From contig NZ_CP107939.1 in NCBI RefSeq assembly GCF_036046055.1, forward strand, positions 4,154,001-4,218,000: DNA of 64,000 bases, in the 5' to 3' direction. The stretch is from Nocardia sp. NBC_00403 (GTDB lineage: Bacteria > Actinomycetota > Actinomycetes > Mycobacteriales > Mycobacteriaceae). The notes below the pieces were generated by a model. That model was given only the letters and a program-made list of their open reading frames with translations. It had not been told where the DNA came from and did no database searches. The translations under genes and the position numbers were made by a program. How positions within the stretch are numbered: the stretch's first letter is position 1; each line of letters begins with the position of its first letter. This document shows, in pieces, positions 35,521-44,350 of the stretch.

Positions 35521-35830
35521 CCTTCGTCGTCGTCGTCGGCAAACCCGAAAAGTTGGACCGGCGCCTGGTTCTGGACGCGATCTTCTACCTGGTTCGCGGT
35601 GGGATCGCCTGGCGGGCCCTGCCGGCCGACGTCCCGCCGCACCAGACCGTCTACGCCCTGTTTCGCCGGCCCGCGCGCGTGGTGCCGGATCTACGCAGCG
35701 CTGCGTGAACGTGTGCGTCTGGCCGACGGGCGTGGCCCAGTGCCGACCGCGGCCGTGATCGATTCCCAGACCGTCCGCGCCGCCGATACCGTCCCGACCG
35801 CCAGCAGCGGGTACGGCGAATACGAGGTGA
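35521..35830 (+). mobile_element. IS5-family transposase remnant
   Basis: Split over two frames: KLDRRLVLDAIFYLVRGGIA then WRALPADVPPHQTVYALFRR, and, after a shift, IYAALRERVRLADGRGPVPT and AAVIDSQTVRAADTVP, the N-terminal half of an IS5-type (IS427-like) transposase including the first catalytic Asp in VIDSQ. The rest is missing. It starts directly after the DUF899 stop. 35831-36117 holds nothing further I recognise. Confidence 0.7.
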
Positions 35831-36117
35831 GCAACTACCGAAAACGTTGTGTTCGAGGTGAAGTGGCACTACCAAAGCAACGGCCGCTCGGCATCGTAGT
35901 TCAGCGTGCGGGTGTGGATCCATCGAAGGCGACGGTAATTTCGGCCCGGCTGTCCATGGATCGGGAAGGCGCGAAACTCGGCTCCATAATTCAATTTATC
36001 GATTGCCGCGCAGTCGCCGCTGAGAAAAGTCTCAGGTGGGGGGTGCTGGAGCTGGTGTAGTCGTAACCAGTCGGGGCCGCGGTTCGTCACCACGGCCCCG
36101 GATTGCTCAGGTTATCG

Positions 36118-36558
36118 CTACTCGTGGAACTCGAAACGCCACGGCTGTCGCAAATCGTGCACATCGAGTGGCCGGAGTGCGATACGCGGCGGATATATTC
36201 GCAACAAGCTCTCGTCCAAGGTCAATTCCCTCCCTTCGATGGGTCCGCCAGGGACGACGACATGGAAGGTGAACGGCTCGGCGCTCTGGTAGAGCGCCCA
36301 CTCCCGAGGCTCCGGGTAGCTGCCGACTGGCATATTCAGCTGCGGATCGGCCTCGTAGCCCAGATAGGTCTGACTCTGGAGGTTGCGGATTGTGACATTG
36401 CCGTTGCTGTCGATTCGGACTTCCCATTCCTGGATTCCGGGCTGGCCGGTCGGCGGCAAAAGAACTGCGGGCGAACCTTTCTCGGCCCCGTGTTCGAAGG
36501 TGAGGAGGCGGTTCCCGGAACGGCTGATCGAATACACGCCGGCAGGTATGAATGCCAT
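36118..36558 (-). CDS. Beta-trefoil protein resembling peptidase inhibitor family I66
   Basis: 146 residues starting FIPAGVYSISRSGNRLLTFE. Three strand-rich repeats follow (VLLPPTGQPGIQEWEVRIDS, GNVTIRNLQSQTYLGYEADP, FTFHVVVPGGPIEGRELTLD) ending with PWRFEFHE. This layout resembles the clitocypin/I66 type of serine-protease inhibitor first known from fungi. The assignment is by pattern from memory. No signal peptide is seen. The ATG at 36558 follows AAAGGGTGG. A longer frame upstream is not used. It sits between insertion-sequence debris and discoidin-domain units, an accessory setting. Confidence 0.6.
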   Translation of the reverse strand: MAFIPAGVYSISRSGNRLLTFEHGAEKGSPAVLLPPTGQPGIQEWEVRIDSNGNVTIRNLQSQTYLGYEADPQLNMPVGSYPEPREWALYQSAEPFTFHVVVPGGPIEGRELTLDESLLRIYPPRIALRPLDVHDLRQPWRFEFHE

Positions 36559-36738
36559 GTCTAACCACCCTTTCTGTCGCGCACGAATTCTCTTCTGTGC
36601 GTAATGCATTCGGCTGATCAGTATGGTGCGACGTTGCTCTCTCACTATACGCACCGTGTGATGCCGAACAACGCTGAAACGAAATCATCCGTTGAACTGC
36701 CCCGGTATGTACAGAGAACATCACTTCATCTCTTGGGA

Positions 36739-36898
36739 AGGATGGAGTCGTATCGAGTTCGAAGAAGTGCCCGCAGGAGTTGCGTGAGCGGGACGCGCGC
36801 ATGTTCGTCGAGATCAAGGGCGAGCACGCGGCGGCATGTTCGAGATCGGTGCGGCTGGTGGGATCGAGTTCGAGGAGAAGCGCGCTACCAGAGACGAC
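36739..36898 (+). mobile_element. IS3-family OrfA-like remnant
   Basis: A plus-strand frame reads SSKKCPQELRERDARMFVEI, close to the N-terminal helix of IS3-family OrfA proteins (usually KYPPELRERAVRMV). It degrades after about 25 residues and stops. No OrfB is present. Confidence 0.45.
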
Positions 36899-36929
36899 AC
36901 CGACTACCTAACCAAGTGCTGCTGGAGTA

Positions 36930-37523
36930 CTAGCCTTCGGTAATGCCTCGACGTGCGGTAACCGGGACATCGAAGTAGGCGGCGCCGCGGATTACTTGCA
37001 GCTGCGGCCATGGAGACGGCGATACACGCAACGATCGAATAGCGAGGGCGGTCGTCGAGGTCTCGCGGAATTTCAGCCGAATGAATCGCAGCGGAGGTTG
37101 CGACTCCGGGGACCAATGTAGCTCATGCTGCCCAGGGGTTATTTCGGCCACACGAATCCAGAGCCCGAGAACACGGATTTGCAACTCCCCGCTCGGTGGC
37201 AGGTTTCCACCGTCCGGGTCGCCGAAATACACGTCGATGGTGTCGATCTTCTCAGAGGTGTGGAGGTCGAGTTCCACGGTGTCATTGGTCTGGACTGGCG
37301 CATCGCTGAGATAGTAGGTTTCGAGATTGTCGTTCAGCATGTTCGTCAATGGATGCCTCTCGTCGACACCGAGCTGCGGTGTCACGCTGGCTGTCGGCAG
37401 AAGCGCCGCGATGGTGAATGCACCGTGCACCCTGAGATTGCCGACTTCGAGGTCGGGGACGCGAACGGTGACTGTGGTCGATAGCGACCGTCCAAGTCGG
37501 CAACAACGCCGTCGAACGCACAC
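36930..37523 (-). CDS. F5/8 type C (discoidin)-like domain protein, probably incomplete
   Basis: 197-codon frame. From about residue 15 it reads LSTTVTVRVPDLEVGNLRVH, then NMLNDNLETYYLSDAPVQTN, DTVELDLHTSEKIDTIDVYF and ALAIRSLRVSPSP, the jelly-roll pattern of discoidin (F5/8C) domains that bind carbohydrate. There is no signal peptide and no clear ribosome-binding site, so the true start was probably lost. A second unit with the same plan is encoded head-to-head on the plus strand, and the 5' parts form an inverted repeat. Confidence 0.55.
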   Translation of the reverse strand: MCVRRRCCRLGRSLSTTVTVRVPDLEVGNLRVHGAFTIAALLPTASVTPQLGVDERHPLTNMLNDNLETYYLSDAPVQTNDTVELDLHTSEKIDTIDVYFGDPDGGNLPPSGELQIRVLGLWIRVAEITPGQHELHWSPESQPPLRFIRLKFRETSTTALAIRSLRVSPSPWPQLQVIRGAAYFDVPVTARRGITEG

Positions 37524-37573
37524 TGTCCACCACAGTCACCGTCCGCACCCCCGACCTCGAGGTCAGCAACCTG
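37434..37573. repeat. Imperfect 51-base inverted repeat joining two discoidin units
   Basis: Bases 37434-37484 and the reverse complement of 37523-37573 agree at about 42 of 51 positions by hand count. Each arm codes for the shared STTVTVR-PDLEV segment of one unit. The spacer is 38 bases. Confidence 0.7.
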
Positions 37574-38071
37574 GTCGTGCTCGGCGCGCTCACCATGGCG
37601 CGGCCTGCAAACATGAGAGCCACGGTGTTCGGCCTCGCGACCAAGCCCCCATACGTGGTACCACAAATGTTGGACGGGAATCTCGAAACCTACTGGCAGA
37701 GTGACCCGCGCATGAGCGACGGCACATCCCCATTCGTACGGGTCGACCTCGAAAGTGTGCGGTCGTTGGACAGAATCGACATCTATTTCGGTACCCCGGC
37801 CGGCGGATTGCTGCCACCATCCGGGGAAGTGGATACTTCCGTCGATGGTGCGAATTGGCGCCACCAGGCCTCGCTTGCCGCCGGGCAGCCCGAGATGCAC
37901 GTTTCCTTGCCCGCAGGTACTCAGGCGCAATATGTCCGAGTGAGCTTCGACGCTGTCAAGCCGAATCTCGCCATTCGATCGTTCCAGGTTCGGCAGTCGG
38001 TCCCGCTGCAGATCACTCGTGAAGCCGCCGATTTCGGTGTTCCGGTAACGGCACAAGAGGGGCATCACTGA
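37472..38071 (+). pseudogene. Second discoidin-like unit, lacking a start
   Basis: The open frame follows a TGA at 37469-37471 and has no start codon before its homologous part (ATVQVGNNAVERTLSTTVTV, PDLEVSNLVV). A GTG at 37577 is too far inside. Later segments are PQMLDGNLETYWQSDPRMSD, VRVDLESVRSLDRIDIYFGT and AQYVRVSFDAVKPNLAIRSF. The domain itself looks intact. It seems to be a truncated copy or the second domain of a once larger protein. Confidence 0.55.
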
Positions 38072-38102
38072 ACGCTGAAGCCCCTCTGCGATCGGGAGCG
38101 GT

Positions 38103-38195
38103 CACGTGATGATCGATCTCGGCAGCGTGCAGCAGATAGCGTCTATCGACATCTACCTCGGTCGGCCGGACGGGCTACTCGATGCCGCGGCTCCT
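38103..38195 (+). pseudogene. Third, short discoidin-like fragment
   Basis: The frame gives VMIDLGSVQQIASIDIYLGR and PDGLLDAA, matching the VRVDLESVRSLDRIDIYFG part of the unit before it. It is about 30 residues long, out of frame with it, and ends against the arylsulfatase 3' end. Confidence 0.5.
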
Positions 38196-38198
38196 CGG

Positions 38199-40520
38199 TC
38201 AGGTGTATTCGACGCGCATCGTGTCGATGTGGCCGGTGAACGGGAACGGGGCCCGGTCGTAGTAGTCCAGGGACACCGGTGAGCCGAGGCAGGTGCCGAT
38301 GTCGAGGCACTCGTTGGCGGTGAAGGCCAGTGGCACGCTGATGGGAACGACGCCTTCGGCGATCTGTTCGCCGTCGACGCAGGCGGTGATGTGCAGGGGC
38401 CCGCCGGGGCGGGGTTCGGTGTATTCGGTGATCAGCTCGATGGTTTTGCGGCCGCTGGTCAGTGGTGTCGTGGACCGAATCTTGGTGCGCATGAGGATGA
38501 ACAGGTTGTATTCGTAGCAGAGGTAGCCGTCGTCGAGGTAGCAGGTCAGTCCACCGCCGGAGCCGCCGAGCGCGTAGAGGACGCCGCTGGCGTGGTCGGG
38601 GACGGTTGCGTCGAGGGTGACCCGGTTGTTCTTGTTGCCCAATGCGGGTGCGCAGAATTCGGGCATCCGGGTGATGTGGCCGGGGAACTCCCACCGCGTG
38701 TAGGGCGGGCAGATTCGTTGGTCGGGGTGCAGGACCGGCACCCACAGTCCGCCGCCGATCGGGAGTACTTTGTTCTTCGCCGCTTCGATCGCGAAGATCT
38801 CCTTCAGCTGGGCGAGCTTGTCCGGGTGCTGTGCGGCGAGGTCGCGGTTCTGGGAGTAGTCCTCGTCGAGGTGGTACAGCTCCCACACGTCGTCGTCGGG
38901 TGTCCATTCGGTGATGCCGGGCGGCAGGCCGGGCACCCATGGCACCCGCGGACCGAACGCCGATGCCATCCAGCCATCGTGGTAGATGGCGCGGCTGCCC
39001 ATGACCTCGAAGTACTGGGTAGTTTTGCCGCCGGGTGCGTCCCGGTCGAGGAGTGTCTCGGCGAAACCGACACCGTCGAGCGGGTCCTGCGGGAATCCGT
39101 CCACCATCCGGGGCGCGGCGATCCCGATGATGTCGTAGATCGTCGGGACGACGTCGTTGCAGTGCAGGAAGTGGTCGCGCGGCACAGGGTCGGGGATGAT
39201 GGTGGCGGGCCAGCGGACTGCCATCGGGTTGCGGGTGCCGCCGAGGTGTGAGGCCAGCAGCTTCAACCCCTTGAACGGTGTGCTGCCCGCCCATGCCCAC
39301 GCGGCGTGGTATTGGTTCTCGGTCTTCGGCGATCCCAGCGCGTCGAGTCCGCCGAGCTGGTCGAGGGCGGCGATGTGTTGAGCCACCGTGGTGGGAATGC
39401 CGTTCTGGGCGAGCAGTTCGCAGATGGTCCCGTCCTGCCCCTCACCGGAGGATCCATTGTCGCCCCATATGTAGAAGATCAGGGTGTTCTCGCCGTAGCC
39501 GAGCCGATCCAGCTCGTCGACGAGGCGACCGACCTGGACATCGCAGTGCTCGGCGAACCCGGCCGCGACCTCCATCAGCCGCCGCTGGAACGGTTTCTCG
39601 TCGTCGGGGATGTCGTCCCACGCCGCCATCTCAGGGTGCCGCTCGGTCAGTTCCGCCTCGGGCGGGATCCATCCGGTGTCCTTGGCCCGTGCGAAGACCC
39701 GCTGCCGGTAGGCGTCCCACCCGTCGTCGAACTTGCCCGCGTACCGGTCGGCCCATTCCTTCATGATGTGGTGCGGTCCGTGCAGGCAGCCGCTGGCCCA
39801 GTACACGAAGAATGGCTTGTCCGCGTCGAACGCCTTGTGTTTGCGCAGCCAGTCGATCGCGTCATCGGCGAGGTCCGCGCTCAAGTGGTAGCCCTGCTCA
39901 GGGGTCTGCGGGGGCCCGACGATGGTGGTGTTGCGGACCAGGTTGGGCTCGTATTGCGAGGCCTCGCCGGCGAGGAAGCCGTAGAAGTAGTCGAAGCCGA
40001 CCCCGGTGGGCCAGTTGTCGAACGGCCCGGCCGAGGTGGTCTCCTCTGCCGGAGTGTTGTGCCATTTGCCGAATGCGGCGGTGCTGTAGCCGTAGTGCCG
40101 CAGGACCGTCGCTACAGTGGCGCTGGAGCGGGGAATGTGTCCGGAGTAACCGTCCCAGTCGTTGGAAAACTCGGCGATCTGGCCGTTGCCCACGCGGTGG
40201 TGATTGCGGCCGGTCAGCAGCGCCGCCCGCGTCGGCGAGCACATCGCTGTGGTGTGGAATCGGTTGTAGGACACCCCATCCGCGCAGATCCGGCTCAGGG
40301 TGTCGGTGCGAACCTCGCCGCCCAAGGTGTCCGGTAGTCCGGGCCCGGCGTCGTCGATCAAAACGATCACCACGTTGGGTGCGTCCTCGGGCAGTCGACG
40401 TACCTTCGGCCGTGGTCGATACACCGATTCCTGCATAGTGCGTCCAGCGATGCTGCCGGACGGGGACGGCGGGAACGGCAGCGTATCGCCACCGGGGATC
40501 AGATCGGCAACAATTCCCAT
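38199..40520 (-). CDS. Arylsulfatase
   Basis: 773-residue type I sulfatase. Cys94 in TAMCSPTRAALLTGRNHH (C-x-P-x-R) is the residue converted to formylglycine. The metal site begins at Asp56-Asp57 (VLIDDAG), and WGDNGSSGEG holds the later Asp-Asn metal ligands. The large C-terminal part (about 560-773) is beta-rich (ITACVDGEQIAEGVVPISVP, YDRAPFPFTGHIDTMRVEYT). No signal peptide is seen, so it is probably cytoplasmic. It requires a formylglycine-generating enzyme, not encoded in this window. The ATG at 40520 follows AAAGGATG. Confidence 0.9.
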   Translation of the reverse strand: MGIVADLIPGGDTLPFPPSPSGSIAGRTMQESVYRPRPKVRRLPEDAPNVVIVLIDDAGPGLPDTLGGEVRTDTLSRICADGVSYNRFHTTAMCSPTRAALLTGRNHHRVGNGQIAEFSNDWDGYSGHIPRSSATVATVLRHYGYSTAAFGKWHNTPAEETTSAGPFDNWPTGVGFDYFYGFLAGEASQYEPNLVRNTTIVGPPQTPEQGYHLSADLADDAIDWLRKHKAFDADKPFFVYWASGCLHGPHHIMKEWADRYAGKFDDGWDAYRQRVFARAKDTGWIPPEAELTERHPEMAAWDDIPDDEKPFQRRLMEVAAGFAEHCDVQVGRLVDELDRLGYGENTLIFYIWGDNGSSGEGQDGTICELLAQNGIPTTVAQHIAALDQLGGLDALGSPKTENQYHAAWAWAGSTPFKGLKLLASHLGGTRNPMAVRWPATIIPDPVPRDHFLHCNDVVPTIYDIIGIAAPRMVDGFPQDPLDGVGFAETLLDRDAPGGKTTQYFEVMGSRAIYHDGWMASAFGPRVPWVPGLPPGITEWTPDDDVWELYHLDEDYSQNRDLAAQHPDKLAQLKEIFAIEAAKNKVLPIGGGLWVPVLHPDQRICPPYTRWEFPGHITRMPEFCAPALGNKNNRVTLDATVPDHASGVLYALGGSGGGLTCYLDDGYLCYEYNLFILMRTKIRSTTPLTSGRKTIELITEYTEPRPGGPLHITACVDGEQIAEGVVPISVPLAFTANECLDIGTCLGSPVSLDYYDRAPFPFTGHIDTMRVEYT

Positions 40521-40634
40521 CGGCCCGACATCCTTTCTTCTCTCACGAGCCGGACGTCATTCTCAGTATCGCGCATGTGTGGCTCGCCCGACACCCCCGC
40601 GGGACATACTGGACACAACGCGCGTGTCGGCCCG

Positions 40635-40835
40635 TACCGGCAGGACGAGACGATGGAACGTATCCACGACGAACTGCTGACCACGATCCTCATGCTGGGG
40701 TGGAACGATGGCATCATCGCCGCGGTGGATTTGGCGCTACTACGAACGGTTCGCCGACCACGCTGTGCAAGTGGGGCGCCGCACGATCTTCCTCGCCGCC
40801 CGAATTCGCCGCGATCCCGTATCGCCGTTCGCTAG
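40635..40835 (+). pseudogene. C-terminal remnant of a PhoU-like protein
   Basis: Frame one reads MERIHDELLTTILMLGWNDG and IIAAVDLALL. Then, in another frame, YYERFADHAVQVGRRTIFLA follows, the most conserved PhoU stretch (RYYERFADHAV). A small deletion at about 40740 breaks the frame. The first two thirds of the gene are missing. The stop overlaps the convergent dehydrogenase stop. Confidence 0.65.
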
Positions 40836-41785
40836 GTGAGCATTGCGCGTGCTGCTATGTCGGAAGCGCTCGATATCTGTGGTACGGAAAGGAAGTCGGG
40901 ATCGGCGTAGGCGGGGTCCGGATAGTTGTAGTAACCCTGTCCGGACTGCAGCCCGAGCTTCCCCTGGTGCAGGAAGTTCTCCTTCAGATAGGCGGCATTG
41001 GCGAGCATCTGCTGGTCGTCGTTGCGTTCTCCCCAGTAGGCGAGCACGTCGTAGGCGGTCTTCATGCCGATCACGTCGAATACGCCCATGGGTCCGCGTG
41101 GGACTCCCCGGTTGACGATCATGTAGGTCCGGTCGATGTCCTCCGGTGTCGCGACACCGTTGGTGACGAGTGTTTGGGCGGCGTTCAGGAGTGGGACCAG
41201 CCAGGTGTTGAGGACGTATCCATTCTGCTCCCGGTGCATCGGCACGGGAACCATGCCGATCTCGATGGCAAATTCCGTGATGTGCGTCAGGGTGTCGGCG
41301 GCCGTACCGGGATGCGCCATGATCTCGGCGACGTTCAACGTCCAGATCAGGTTCGCGAAGTGCAGCGCGCAGTACTTGCCGGGACGGCCGGTCGCCTCGG
41401 CGAAATCGCGAGGCAGTAGCGTCGAGGAGTTCGTCGCGATAAGTGTGCGAGCGTCCAGCAGGCCCGCGATCTCGGTGTACACCTTTGTCTTGAGTTCCGG
41501 GATCTCGGGAACCGCCTCGACCACGAGGTCCTGGCCGGCCACTGCCGACGCAATGTCGGTGGTGTAGGTCAGCCGGGCGTAGGTATCGGCGATATCTTGC
41601 TCTGACGCGCCGATTTCGGCGAGATAGATCGACGCGTACTGGCCGTGAGCTCCGCGGCACCGGTCCAGCGCTTCTTCCGAAATGTCGTAGATGACAACAG
41701 TTTTGCCCTTGAAAGCGCAGTGCCAGGCGATCTGTCCGCCGAGAACTCCGCCACCGAGCACAGTCACCTTATCGAGCGTTGACAT
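40832..41785 (-). CDS. 3-hydroxyacyl-CoA dehydrogenase
   Basis: 317 residues. The NAD-binding motif GGGVLGGQIAWHCAFKGKTV opens the protein. The C-terminal domain includes the catalytic His-Glu pair region (ALHFANLIWTLNVAEIMAHP). It oxidises 3-hydroxyacyl-CoA to 3-ketoacyl-CoA in the cytoplasm; the proteins of this size are 3-hydroxybutyryl-CoA-dehydrogenase-like. The ATG at 41785 is preferred to a frame start 25 codons earlier. It is the last gene of the operon led by the EthA-like monooxygenase, separated from the hydrolase by the scar of a deleted acyl-CoA synthetase gene. Confidence 0.88.
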   Translation of the reverse strand: MSTLDKVTVLGGGVLGGQIAWHCAFKGKTVVIYDISEEALDRCRGAHGQYASIYLAEIGASEQDIADTYARLTYTTDIASAVAGQDLVVEAVPEIPELKTKVYTEIAGLLDARTLIATNSSTLLPRDFAEATGRPGKYCALHFANLIWTLNVAEIMAHPGTAADTLTHITEFAIEIGMVPVPMHREQNGYVLNTWLVPLLNAAQTLVTNGVATPEDIDRTYMIVNRGVPRGPMGVFDVIGMKTAYDVLAYWGERNDDQQMLANAAYLKENFLHQGKLGLQSGQGYYNYPDPAYADPDFLSVPQISSASDIAARAMLT

Positions 41786-41840
41786 GGGTGTCTCCTCTGA
41801 TCGGTTTTCTTGATGCGATTGCGGCAAGCGCTGCGCGCCC

Positions 41841-41940
41841 TCAGGCGAGCTCGATGACATCGAGGCCGCTGTCGGCGTGAATCCTGCGAAGCCGCTTCTT
41901 GTCGTGTTTACCGACTGAGGTGCGCGGCACTTGGTTGGCT
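41841..41940 (-). pseudogene. C-terminal tip of an acyl-CoA synthetase
   Basis: A minus-strand frame ends VPRTSVGKHDKKRLRRIHAD and SGLDVIELA before TGA. TSVGK is the invariant catalytic-lysine region near the C-terminus of AMP-binding acyl-CoA ligases. Everything before it is gone. The hydrolase gene now reads into this sequence out of frame and acquires its last dozen residues from it. Confidence 0.7.
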
Positions 41941-42792
41941 CCTGGCCGTTGCGGCGCCGGCGAGAAAAGCCAGTACGAGCTCGGCGAACTCATCGGGGCG
42001 CTCGATCTGCGGCATGTGCCCGACGCCGGTGAACAGATGAGTGTCGGCGTGCGGTAGCAGTTGGCGTGCGGTGTCGAGGTGGTGGGCGGGTAGTACGCGG
42101 TCGCGGTCGCCCCAGACGACCAGAGTCGGTCGAGGGTGCTTCGCGACGGCCGCGATCAGCTCGGCCCGCCATTCGGGCCTGACTCCTCGGCCAGTAGCCA
42201 GCGCACGGGCGGTCTCGTAGGTCACGTCACCGGGGTCAGGTTGTTTGGCGATGGTGCGGGCGTGGTCGACCCGCTCCTTCGTGACCAGGGACTTGTCGGC
42301 GAAGATCAAGCGCTCGTTCACCTCCGCCGCAAGGCGGGTGGTGTGTCGAGTCGCCAGGTACCCGATGCCGGGCAGAGCCAGCAGCCGCAGCGCGATGGCG
42401 ACCTGCGAGCCGAATCCCGCACTGTTGACCAGCACCAGGCTCGCCACCCGTTCCGGTTCGAGAGCGAGCAGTTGCATGGCCACGGCACCACCGAGCGAGT
42501 TCCCGATGAGGTGCAGTGGTCGCTTCTCACCGAGGGCGCCAAGCGTTTCCGCGACCCCGCGGGCGAGCACCGGCAGCGTGATGTGTTCCTGAGGACGGTC
42601 CGAGAAGCCGAATCCGGGAACGTCGAGGGCGATGACCCGTTGGGTGCGGGCCAGTCGTTGAAACTGGGGTGCCCAATCTTCGAGGCTGCGGCCGATTCCG
42701 TGCAGTAACAGGACAGGCGGGCGCTCGGGATCGCCACCGATTCGCACGCGAGTGCGTCGACCGTCGACGGTGATGTAGGTCGGCGTGCTCAT
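41908..42792 (-). CDS. Alpha/beta-hydrolase
   Basis: 294 residues. The oxyanion-hole segment is LLLHGIGRSLEDWAPQ, the nucleophile elbow GNSLGG has Ser at the expected place, the acid is in VVWGDRDRV, and the His is in GVGHMPQIERPDEF. This is the order of an intact catalytic triad of esterases and meta-cleavage hydrolases. The ATG at 42792 overlaps the monooxygenase stop (ATGA). In this operon it would cleave the ester or lactone made by the Baeyer-Villiger enzyme. The C-terminal residues (about ARSQPSAAHLSR) come from a deletion joint. Confidence 0.87.
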   Translation of the reverse strand: MSTPTYITVDGRRTRVRIGGDPERPPVLLLHGIGRSLEDWAPQFQRLARTQRVIALDVPGFGFSDRPQEHITLPVLARGVAETLGALGEKRPLHLIGNSLGGAVAMQLLALEPERVASLVLVNSAGFGSQVAIALRLLALPGIGYLATRHTTRLAAEVNERLIFADKSLVTKERVDHARTIAKQPDPGDVTYETARALATGRGVRPEWRAELIAAVAKHPRPTLVVWGDRDRVLPAHHLDTARQLLPHADTHLFTGVGHMPQIERPDEFAELVLAFLAGAATARSQPSAAHLSR

Positions 42793-44267
42793 GCCATGGC
42801 GCCTTCCAGCGCGGGGGCCTCGAACCGCAGTAGGCCGTCGTCGATGGGGTCGTCGAGGAGCATCTTGGAGTCCTGCTCGTAGTTCATCAGCAACTTCCAC
42901 GGAGACTTGGATCCCTGGCGTGGCAGTGTGTTCTTCGCGCGTTTCACGTAGCCGGACTGCAGCGTGTCGAAAATGCCCTCGTCCATCGCGGAGTGCTCGA
43001 TATCGTGGGGGGTTGCCACGGTGAGGCCGTGATCGTCCATGTGCTTGAACAGGCGGCACAGGTAGGCGCCGGCGATATCGGACTTCAGCGTCCATGACGC
43101 GTTGGTGTATCCGAAGACCCAGGCCAGATTTGGCAACTTCTCCACGAGCAAGCCCTTGTAGGTCATCTGATCGCGCAGCTTGCGCGGCTCACCGTCGACG
43201 GAGAGTGTCATCCCGCCCAGCATCTGGATGTCGAGACCGGTGGCGGTGACGATGATGTCGGCCTCCAGTTCCTGCCCGGACTGCAGCAGGAGGCCCTTCT
43301 CGGTGAAGGTGTCGATCTGATCGGTGACGATGGAGGCGTCGCCCGATGCCAGCACCCTGAACAGATCGCCATCGGGCACAGCGCATATCCGTTGGTCCCA
43401 CGGCATGTAGCTCGGAGTGAAGTGACTCATGTCGACGGAGGCGCCGAGATTGCGGCGCACCTGCCAGAGCAGGAACCGGCGCATCTGACGGGGCCAGCGA
43501 CGGCAGGCCTGGTAGAGCTGGCGTTGGAATACGATGTTCCGTTTGCGACCCATCGAATACACCCAGTCCTGCGGGAGGAATCGGCCCAGCAGTTGGGAGA
43601 TTCTGTCGAAGGCGGGCAGCGAGAATACATACGACGGGGAGCGCTGCAACATGGTCACGTGCTCGGCGTCGCGAGCCATCGCCGGCACCAGGGTGGCGGC
43701 AGTGGCGCCACTGCCGATCACGACAACCTTCTTGCCGGAATAATCCAGATCTTCCGGCCAGTGCTGGGGGTGGATACACCGGCCGCTGAATCGCTCCATA
43801 CCGGGGAAGGCGGGTAGGTAGCCCGCGTCATAATTGTAGTAGCCGGTGCAGCTGACGAGGTAGCCGCAGGTGAAGATGCGCGTCTGCCCGGTCGCCTCCT
43901 CCAGGGCGGTCACTGTCCAGCGGGATTCGGGTGTCGACCAGTCCGCGGTGACGATCTTCAGGCCGTAGTGGATTTTCTTGTCGATGCCGAACTGCCTTGC
44001 CGTGTCCGCGATGTATTCCCGGATCGACCCGCCGTCGGCGAGTACCTTCAGGTCGCGCCACGGCCGAAACTTGTACCCGTAGGTGTACATGTCGGAGTCC
44101 GAACGAATACCGGGGTAGCGAAAAAGGTCCCACGTGCCGCCGAGTCGCTCGCGTCGCTCCAGTACGGCGATGGTCTTGTCGGGGAACGCGGCCGTCACTC
44201 GAGAGGCCGTACCGATGCCGGACAGGCCGGCACCGATGATCAAGACGTCGAAATGTGGTGCGTGCAT
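42789..44267 (-). CDS. Flavin-containing (Baeyer-Villiger) monooxygenase, EthA-like
   Basis: 492 residues with FAD-binding IIGAGLSGIG, the NADPH-binding VVVIGSGATAATLVPAMA, and the fingerprint FSGRCIHPQHWPEDLDYSGK (FxGxxxHxxxWP). Several long stretches agree with Mycobacterium tuberculosis EthA, for example GGTWDLFRYPGIRSDSDMYT and HVTMLQRSPSYV. The enzyme would insert oxygen next to a ketone, or S-oxidise thioamides, using NADPH. The start at 44267 has GAGGAAG just upstream. It is the first gene of the operon and diverges from the AraC-type regulator. Confidence 0.9.
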   Translation of the reverse strand: MHAPHFDVLIIGAGLSGIGTASRVTAAFPDKTIAVLERRERLGGTWDLFRYPGIRSDSDMYTYGYKFRPWRDLKVLADGGSIREYIADTARQFGIDKKIHYGLKIVTADWSTPESRWTVTALEEATGQTRIFTCGYLVSCTGYYNYDAGYLPAFPGMERFSGRCIHPQHWPEDLDYSGKKVVVIGSGATAATLVPAMARDAEHVTMLQRSPSYVFSLPAFDRISQLLGRFLPQDWVYSMGRKRNIVFQRQLYQACRRWPRQMRRFLLWQVRRNLGASVDMSHFTPSYMPWDQRICAVPDGDLFRVLASGDASIVTDQIDTFTEKGLLLQSGQELEADIIVTATGLDIQMLGGMTLSVDGEPRKLRDQMTYKGLLVEKLPNLAWVFGYTNASWTLKSDIAGAYLCRLFKHMDDHGLTVATPHDIEHSAMDEGIFDTLQSGYVKRAKNTLPRQGSKSPWKLLMNYEQDSKMLLDDPIDDGLLRFEAPALEGAMA

Positions 44268-44350
44268 GGCTTCCTCTTGCTTCCGCGTGCTGTGTTTCAC
44301 AGACGTTGTAGAAACAGGATGACTATGCGCCACGTCACAGATCTTGACAG

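Noticed and set aside
34541..35542. 333-codon minus-strand frame
   Set aside because: Lies wholly antisense to the DUF899 gene and has shadow composition.
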